From positions 15,321,501 to 15,385,500 of the forward strand of contig NC_084942.1 of assembly GCF_958298935.1 (NCBI RefSeq): a stretch of 64,000 bases of DNA, given 5' to 3'. The translations under genes were made by a program, and so were the position numbers. Within the stretch, counting starts at the first letter, position 1; each line of letters starts with the position of its first letter. This document shows positions 36,501 through 45,500 of the stretch, one piece after another. The notes below the pieces were generated by a model that was not told the origin of the DNA, searched no databases, and worked only from the letters and a program-made list of their open reading frames with translations. This DNA is from Phragmites australis (lineage: Eukaryota > Streptophyta > Magnoliopsida > Poales > Poaceae).

Positions 36501-39500
36501 ACAACCCTGTGTCATGGGGCGAGAGTTAAGGTAGGAGATAAATCAGTTTAGATAAATTAGGAAGGAAATAAATTTGTTTGGAAGGTCAGATCAGTAGAGA
36601 TATGTTAGGAGAGTCGGATTAGGAGAAGTAGGCAAGTTGGATGTAAGTTGGCCGGCTATATATAGTTGGCAATAGCTGTGTATTAGGAAGCAAGAAGAAT
36701 TAATCTAGTCTCCTCTAATATTCTAAGTTTCTCTCATCTATAGTCTAATCTCCTCCCAACGGATGTTTATCTCCGTATGATCTTAGGATCATAACACCTG
36801 TATAAAATTCGGATAGTATAAATGATACTAGAATACAATTTAACATTGAGCAAATGAAGACGTTGGGCAAATTTTGTATTTTAGACAACATACGGTACCG
36901 TATTTGCGAAAATAGACAACAGTTTAGCGTATTTACAAATTTAGCACTCGTATTCGGAACCTCAGTTACCGAATACTCGATTTTGGAACCTCAGAATCCG
37001 AAAACAGCCCGGACCCACTGTTTTCGGCAACTCAGTTATCGAATACGGTACTGTTCACCGTATTCGGCAACTCAGTTACCGAAAACACAGTAAACAGTGC
37101 CGTATTCGGCAACTCAGTTGCCGAATACGGCCTGTCCAGTCTGCCGCACCGGGACGAGTGGCAGCGCTACAGTAAAGAAGCTAGCAAGCTAGCGTCTGAG
37201 CTAGGAAGGCATAGAAATGCCGGTTTTTTATTTAATTCGCGAATTTTTTTGGAGTACAAAAATAGTCTAAAAATTCTAAACGTTTTCATGAGCAAATTAG
37301 AGATCACTAGCAACCCATTTTAATTAGTTTGGTCCAAAAAGCCTGAGCCAATATTTAATTAGAATTATCCTAATAAACCAACTTTTATAAACTCTAGCAA
37401 ATTTTAATGCCTCAAATAAATTCACAAAAATCTAGAAAAATTCACTAATATTCTTCTAATGTGGTGTAATAATTTATAAAAATATTTTCAACCCTATGTT
37501 ATTTGGTGAAAAAATGAGTTCCTTTGTAATGATCTATTTATATGCATTTTCATCATTTCATGTGATATTCGCTTTTTAATTCAATTTGAATAAAAAAAAT
37601 TCAAATATACACAATACCTTGGTTTTCAGATTAATTCAAAAATGCTCAATATAATATGTTGCCGGCACCAAGCTGACAACGTCAGGCAATAAACAGTTGG
37701 TATGAACAGTTCCTGGAGTCTCGTTTGGCCTCACCTCAGCTTGTGACTGAAAAAGACACGTGCCGGCAACATATTATATTGAGAATTTTTGAATTAACCT
37801 GAGAACCAAGGTATTATGCATGTTTAAATTTTTTTATTTAAATTGAATTAAAAAGCGAATATCACATGAAATAATGAAAATACATATAAATGGATCATTA
37901 CAAAGGAACTCATTTTTTCACCAAATAACATAGGGTTGGAAACATTTTTATAAATTATTACACCACATTAGAAGAATATTAGTGAATTTTTCTAGATTTT
38001 TGTGAATTTATTTGAGGCATTAAAATTTGCTAGAGTTTATAAAAGTTGGTTTATTAGGATAATTCTAATTAAATATTGGCTCAGGCTTTTTGGACCAAAC
38101 TAATTAAAATGGTTTGCTAGTGATATCTAATTTGCTCATGAAAACGTTTAGAATTTTTGGACTATTTTTGTACTCCAAAAAAATTCGCGAATTAAATAAA
38201 AAACCGGCATTTCTATGCCTTCCTAGCTCAGACGCTAGCTTGCTAGCTTCTTTACTGTAGCGCTGCCACACTATTTATTGTGTTTTCGGTAACTCAGTTG
38301 TCGAATACGGCACTGTTTACTGTGTTTTCGGTAACTGAGTTGCCGAATACGGTGAACAGTACCGTATTCGGTAACTGAGTTGCCGAAAACAGTGGGTCCG
38401 GGCTGTTTTCGGATTCTGAGGTTCCAAAATCGAGTATTCGGTAACTGAGGTTCCGAATACGAGTGCTAAATTTGTAAATACGCTAAACTGTTGTCTATTT
38501 TTGCAAATACGGTACCGTATGTTGTCTAAAATACAAAATTTGCCGAAGACGTTGAGACTCCATAAAGTAGAGCCATAAATCATATGACAATTCTGTTTGG
38601 TGCTACTGTAAAATAAAGAAAGATAACGAGGATGAGAAGAATGAGCATACTCTTCGGTCAATGTTGCAGGCCGCTTCAGAGAAGGATCGGCTTCAAGACG
38701 GACTGGCTTGTTTAGTGAAAGCTTTACAAGTTCATCAATTTCTTCTGTCATCGTAGCAGAGAAAAGCATTGTCTGCCTTCTTTTAGGACACATGCGAATC
38801 TGCATTGATTATTAAAATAAAGACAGAAGTATTTTGGCCAACTGTTGTTCTCAAATACAAAGCAAAAATTAGGACTCGTTGTCTCACTTCAAGTATTTGT
38901 GTCAATGACAAATATTACCATAAAAGTGAAAAACAAGATATTAGCATACAGGAGTTGGGCAGTTACCAATTCTTGAATTTCAGCACTGAAACCAAGTTCT
39001 AGCAAACGATCAGCCTCATCAAGGATCACAACAGCTAGATCTTCAAGCCCAACAGAAAGAGAATTGCGTAGATGATCAATTATGCGCCCAGGAGTCGCTA
39101 CAACGATGTCAGGCATTGACCTTAAAGCCACTTCTTGTACCTGTGTAGCATTTCATCAACAAGATAGTGACATAAAAATGTTGGGCAAGTTTTCACCATA
39201 AAAACAGTGGATGACAATGACAGAAGCATGCAAACAGTGACTGTCAAGGGCACCAAACCCCTGGGTAGCGGAACCTCGACTACGTAGTTCGTAGTCGCGA
39301 TCCGTCGTCTCCGGCGAGGTTTTGCCCCTCAGCCGTAGGCTTTGTTGGGAAGAAGAGAGAGAGAGGAATTAGGTAATAGTTCTTTCTTAATCCTCAATCA
39401 CCGATTACAATTATTCTTATAGGCCCAATGGCCGGCTACCCTTGAGCTAATTGCTCCTAAATTTGGGGAACATGCATGGCCTTCCAACTAATCTAGCCAC

Positions 39501-42500
39501 TTCCTAAAACAACCTCCGCATGCGGCGTGGTGACCGCGGCCTGTGCGGCCTGTGCGCCTCCAGCGGCTAAGCGGATGTCACGGGCACGCCTCCTCCTGGA
39601 ATAGGCGCGACCACACATGACATCTCTCCCCCCCTCGACGTCCAGCGCGTCCTCGAGCTGGAATGATGGATACTTGTCGTGGAACGAGTCGAGGTCTTCC
39701 CATGTTGCTGATGCCGCCGGTTCCCCTTTCCAGTGCACAAGCACCTGGCGTACGCCACGCGCCAGCCGAGTGCGGAGGGCTCGTTCCGGCTCCGGAGTGA
39801 TGGCGCCATGGTGAATGGCCGGAAGTGGTGGCGGAGCGTCCGGAGGCGGCCCCACGAACTTCTTCAGGACGCCGACATGGAACACGTCGTGCACTCTAGC
39901 ACGTGGTGGCAGCTCCAGGCGGACGGCGACGTCGTTAATCATTTCGGCGACGCGATAGGGCCCGAAGTAGCGGGGCTTGAGCTTGCCCGTCGTGGGCTGC
40001 GACAAGGAGGAAGCCGCGCGCTGCCGGAGGCGAAGCAGGGCCCAATCTCCTACCTTGTATGCGACGGGGCGGTGGAGCTTGTCGTAGTGGTGCTTCTGGA
40101 CCTTCTGTGCTTGTTCAAGGCGGTAGCGGACGTCCTGGAGGAAGGCATCCCGCTCCTCCATGTTCTTGGCCACGGCGGCGACCCGGGTTTCGCCCTGCTC
40201 ATAGGACCGAATGGTGGGGGGGTCACGGCCGTAGACCACGCGGAACGGCGTGTCGCGTAGAGACGTCTGATAGGCCGTATTGTAGATGTACTCGGCCCAA
40301 GGCAGCCAACGGAGCCACTGGCGCGGCTGGTCACCCGTGAAACATCGCAGGTACATGACGATCACCCGATTGGCGGCCTCGGACTGCCCGTCCGACTGGG
40401 GGTGGAAGGCCGTCGTCATATGGAGCCGGGTGCCCACCAGGCGCATCAGCTCGCGCCAAAACGTGGACGTGAAGACCGGATCCCGGTCGGACACCATCGA
40501 CCGCGGCACTCCATGCAGGCGCACGATGTCGCGGAAGAACGCCAGCGCGACCGACTCGGCGGAGTAGGGGTGCGCCAAGGCGATGAAGTGGCAGTACTTG
40601 CTGAACCTGTCCACCACAGTCAGAATGACGGACTTACCACCCACCCGGGGCAGAGCCTCCACGAAGTCGAGGGCGATGTCGGTCCAAACGCCCGTCGGGA
40701 TGGGCAGCGGCATGAGCAGTCCCGCTGGATGGAGGTGCTCTGACTTGTAGCGTTGGCACATCGAGCATGCACGCACCAAGTCCTGGACGATCTGCCGCAT
40801 GTTGGGGAAGTGAAAGTCGCGGCGAAGTCGGTGCAGTGTGCGTTGGACTCCCTCGTGGCCGTCGTCGTGGACCGCCGTCACGATCTCGAGCAGCAGTGGA
40901 GATGCCGGCGCGATGTAGAGGCGGTTGTCGAAGGTGATCATGTCGTCGACCAGCGCCCACGGAGCGCCGCGTGTGCCCGCGCGGATCTCGTCCCGCAGGG
41001 CCACCAGCGCCGGCTCGAAGGACTGGGCCTGACGGAGGCGCTCGACGAAGTCGAACCGCGGCGCTGAGATGGCTGTGAGGGCGCCCTCGGCTGTGTCACG
41101 CCGTGACAGCGCGTCCGCCACTGTATTTGCCGCGCCGGGCTTATATTCGACCGAGAAGTCGAAGCCCAGGAGCTTCCCCACCCAATGGTGCTGAGGAATG
41201 GTCGCCAGCCGCTGGTCCAGGAGAAACTTGAGGCTGAAGTGGTCCGTCCGGACAAGGAACCGGCGCCCCCAGAGGTACGGCCTCCAGTGTCGGATGGCGT
41301 GAACCAGCCCGATGAGCTCCCGCTCGTAGGCGGCGAGGGAGCGGTGACGTGGGGCGACGGGACGGCTGAAGTAGGCCACCGGGTGCTTGTCTTGGATGAG
41401 CACCGCCCCGAAGCCATGTGTGGAGGCATCACACTCGACGATGAATTCCTTGGCGAAGTCCGGCAGCGCCAATACTGGGGCTGAGGTGACCGCCCGCTTG
41501 AGCGCGTCGAAGGCGTGTGCCGCGGCGTCGTTCCAGGAGAAGCCCTCCTTTTTGAGGAGCGCCGTAAGTGGTGCCGCGATCGCGCCGTAGTCGTGGACGA
41601 ACTTGCGGTAGTACCCCGCGAGGCCGAGGAAGCCGCGGACGGCGCTCGCGGAGCGGGGCACCGGCCAGTCGTGGACGGCCTGCACCTTGGCCGGGTCCAT
41701 AGCGACGCCCGAGGCGGAGATGACGTGGCCAAGGTAGGCGACCGAAGACACCCCGAACGCGCACTTGGAGCGTTTGACGAAGAGTCGGTGCTGGCGCAGG
41801 AGGGTGAGCACGACGCGAATGTGCCGTAGATGGTCTGCCCATGACTTGTTGTAGATCAAAATATCATCAAAAAACACAAGCACAAACCGGCGAAGGAAGG
41901 ACCGCAGCACGTCGTTCATGAGAGCTTGGAATGTCGCCGGAGCATTGCACAGTCCAAACGGCATGACGAGGAACTCGTACAAGCCGTCATGTGTGCGGAA
42001 CGCAGTTTTGTCGACGTCGTCGGGCCGCATCCGGACCTGGTGGTAGCCCGAACGTAGGTCCAGTTTGGTGAAGAATTTGGCGCCGTGCAGCTCGTCGAGG
42101 AGTTCGTCCACCACGGGAATGGGGAACGCGTCCTTTACCGTGAGCGCGTTCAATGCCCGGTAGTCGACGCAGAACCTCCAGGCGCCGTCTGCCTTTTTCA
42201 CCAGAAGGACCGGCGAGGAGAATGCGGATGCACTGCGGCGGATGATGCCCTGGTCCAGCATTGCCCGGCACTGACGCTCCAGCTCGTCTTTATGGGACAC
42301 CGGGTACCTGTACGGCCGAACCGCCACTGGGTGCGTGCCCGGCTTGAGGGTGATGCTGTGGTCGCGGGCACGCGGAGGTGGCAGGCCTTGGGGCTCCGCA
42401 AATACGTCGCCGAAGGATGCCAGCAGCTCGTCCAGCAAGGACTCGCTGGCCGTTGTGGTGTGAAGGTGAGGCGCGCCGGATGTCGCCACGCCCGTCCAGC

Positions 42501-45500
42501 GCACGTCGCGGCCTTGCCGCTGGAACGCCATCGTGCGGGCGCCCAGGTCCCAGAGGACGGGTCCCAGGGTGGCGAGCCACTGGGTGCCCAACACCAGATC
42601 ATAGCCGGCGAGAGGCATCACAAAGAGATCGGCGTGAAACAAGTAGTCGCCGATGACGAACGGCGCATGCCGAAGGACGCCCGGGCAGGAGACGCGCTCA
42701 CCGTTGGCCACTGTGACCGTGAGGCGGGGGCGGTGCTGGATCGGTAGGCCGGAATGGTGCGCCGCAGCTTCAGCGATGAAGTTGTGGGTGGAGCCCGAGT
42801 CGAGGAGGGCCGTGAGGACCGAACCCCCCAGTGTGACGACGATCTGCATGGTGTCGCTGAAGTGGATGCCGGCGATCGCGTTGAGGGAGACGTGGGGCAT
42901 GTCCTCCTCAACCCCAGGCGCCTTCGTGGTCAGCGTGTCCGCGACGTCCTCCTCTTCCACGCCGTCGAGGAGGAACAACCGCTTGCAGACGCGATTATGA
43001 CCGCGCCCGAATTTCTCGTCGCAGTTATAGCAGAGCCCAAGACGCCGGCGTTCTTCCTGTTCCACCTGGGTCAGCCGGCGCACGGGACGGCCCTCCACCG
43101 TGACGGTGGTCGTGGCAGTCTTGTCTGGCGGGGACGCCGGGAGCGCGAGACGGGGCGCGGGTGCCGGCAGGAGAGCCCGGTCACGCCCCGGCGCGGGCGC
43201 GCGAGTTGGCGGAGCGACGTAGCTGTTCCGGAGCTCGATCTTGCGGGCGAGGCTCATGGCGGCCGCCAGCGACTGGGGGTTGTGGATCTCCACATCGTGG
43301 CTGAGTGGTGGGAGGAGACCGGCGGTGAACAGCTGGACGCGCTGTTCCTCGTCCAGCCGGCCTGCGCGCGGCAACAGGGCCTGGAAGCGGTCTTGGTACT
43401 CCTCGACCGTCCCGGTGCGGTGACATGCCGCCAGTTCGCCGAGAGGGTTGGAGCGAAGAGGAGGCCCATAGCGCAAGTGGAGGAGCTCCTTGAAGTGGCG
43501 CCAGGAGGGGGTGCCCTCATCCTGCTGGACCTGGTAATACCATAGTTGTGCGCCGTCTTCTAGGTTGTACGAGGCCATCCAGACCTTCTCCTCCTCCATA
43601 ATTCGCTGCTGATGAAAATACGATTCACAGCGATTGATAAAAATCAACGGATCGGACTTGCCATCATAGCGCGGGAAATCCATTTTTTGGAATCGGGGCG
43701 GCCGATCCTGGTGGTGTTCCCCCGAGCCAGTGCGCGACGAGGACATCGACCCGCCAGCCGGTGCGACTGCCGCGTCTAGGCGCTGGATCGCCTGGGCGTT
43801 GGCCTCGACAGAGGTGTGCAGGGTCTTGATGGACTGCACCAGGGACTCCAGGGTGGCCTGCATGGCGGCCTGCGCGGCTTGAGCAGCTGCAGCGTCGCTC
43901 ATGGCGGTGAGATGGTATGGCGGCGGTGGCGTGGTGGAGACAGGGGGTGGCGGCTGCGGTGGTGGGTGTGGGGCTGATCGGGAAGATGAGGAACGCCTGG
44001 ATCGTGATACCAGGTTGTCAAGGGCACCAAACCCCTGGGTAGCGGAACCTCGACTACGTAGTTCGTAGTCGCGATCCGTCGTCTCCGGCGAGGTTTTGCC
44101 CCTCAGCCGTAGGCTTTGTTGGGAAGAAGAGAGAGAGAGGAATTAGGTAATAGTTCTTTCTTAATCCTCAATCACCGATTACAATTATTCTTATAGGCCC
44201 AATGGCCGGCTACCCTTGAGCTAATTGCTCCTAAATTTGGGGAACATGCATGGACTTCCAACTAATCTAGCCACTTCCTAAAACAACCTCCGCATGCGGC
44301 GTGGTGACCGCGGCCTGTGCGGCCTGTGCGCCTCCAGCGGCTCGGCGGATGTCACGGACACGCCTCCTCCTGGAATAGGCGCGGCCACACATGACAGTGA
44401 CAAACATTACCCCAAAAGTGCACGATTGTAGTTTTCAAATTCAACAAAGGAGGTTTATATCAATAGAAAAGATAACAGGTACAGTACATTAGATAAGAGT
44501 GTTCCAACGGACAGACCGGACGTCAAACAAGTCAATTCCCTATGAAGTAGTTGTATTTCAATGACATGTCACACTACTAAGGAATCATATTTTATATCAA
44601 TATAAAAGATAACAGTTGCAATACATTAGTGTTCCAACGGACAGACCGGACATCAAACAAGTCAGTTCCCTATGAAGTAGTTGTATTTCAACGATATGTC
44701 ACACTACTAAGGAATCATTTCCCCTTGTTTTCTCAGTCCAAGCTGACACTGCCCTATTATCATAGTAGTAGGTCAGATCTCTATTATTTGTACACACAGA
44801 ACCAGTCAGTGCATAACAGGCAAACAAACAGAATATAGATGGAAACCTAGCTGGCTTACCATGCAGCATGACTAAATGGAACTGAAGCATGAACTTCCTA
44901 ATCCATAGAACAAAAGGTTGTTTTGCACAGGAATATCTACCACAAGGGGGGAAGACTAAACCTTGGGAAAACATAAACTACCTGAAAAACAAAATGCAAA
45001 CAAGAATACCTTAGTTGAAAGTCCTCCAACAATGAGACAACATCGGATATCAGTAAACTGACCTAACTTCTCGATCATACTATGGACCCTGCATACATAG
45101 GGGTATGAATCGTAACTTGTAATTGGCATTGAACTTACAAACAATAATATTGATGAGTACTAAAATGATACTTGTTAGAAATTTAGAATAAAGCAAACTC
45201 TCTATAAGCAATGCTATGGAAACTTGAACTAGAGCAGGGGGAAAACTAAGTTCCAAGAGAAAAAAATTGAAAGGTCAAAACTTAAGAGATGATCAAAATA
45301 CAACAAAAAAACTATCCCGCACTGATATCCCTAAAGTACTGCTCCCAGGAAATACAGATTAAAATACGTCGCCAGAACATAGGTAACTAGTTGATAAACA
45401 AATAAGGAAAATAAAAGGGCCTTGCCACTGTAGTTTCAAGCATGTCTGATGAAATACAGATTAAATCACATCACCAGAACAATTAGGTAATTAGTTCATA

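Larger units (their letters stand above)
39242..44396 (-). mobile_element. Complete chromovirus (Ty3/Gypsy, Reina-like), 5155 bp
   Basis: Both LTRs are 381 bp (39242-39622 and 44016-44396), begin tgtcaaggg and end acatgaca. They differ at only five positions that I can see. Perfect 5-bp target repeats gtgac flank it (39237-39241 and 44397-44401). On the minus strand the primer-binding site TGGTATCACGATCC, initiator-Met type, lies directly after the 5' LTR. A purine tract of gaggggggggagaga precedes the 3' LTR. One uninterrupted gag-pol frame fills the interior. It sits in intron 5 of the helicase gene in the same orientation. Small size, short LTRs and a chromodomain suggest the Reina lineage. 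Confidence 0.96.

Noticed and set aside
38317..38805. 162-codon minus-strand frame as an alternative helicase C terminus
   Set aside because: It is read-through of exon 7 past a good donor (GAAGA|GTATGC) into the foldback MULE.
40402..43545. Several plus-strand frames of 90-263 codons
   Set aside because: All are antisense shadows of the GC-rich chromovirus gag-pol gene.
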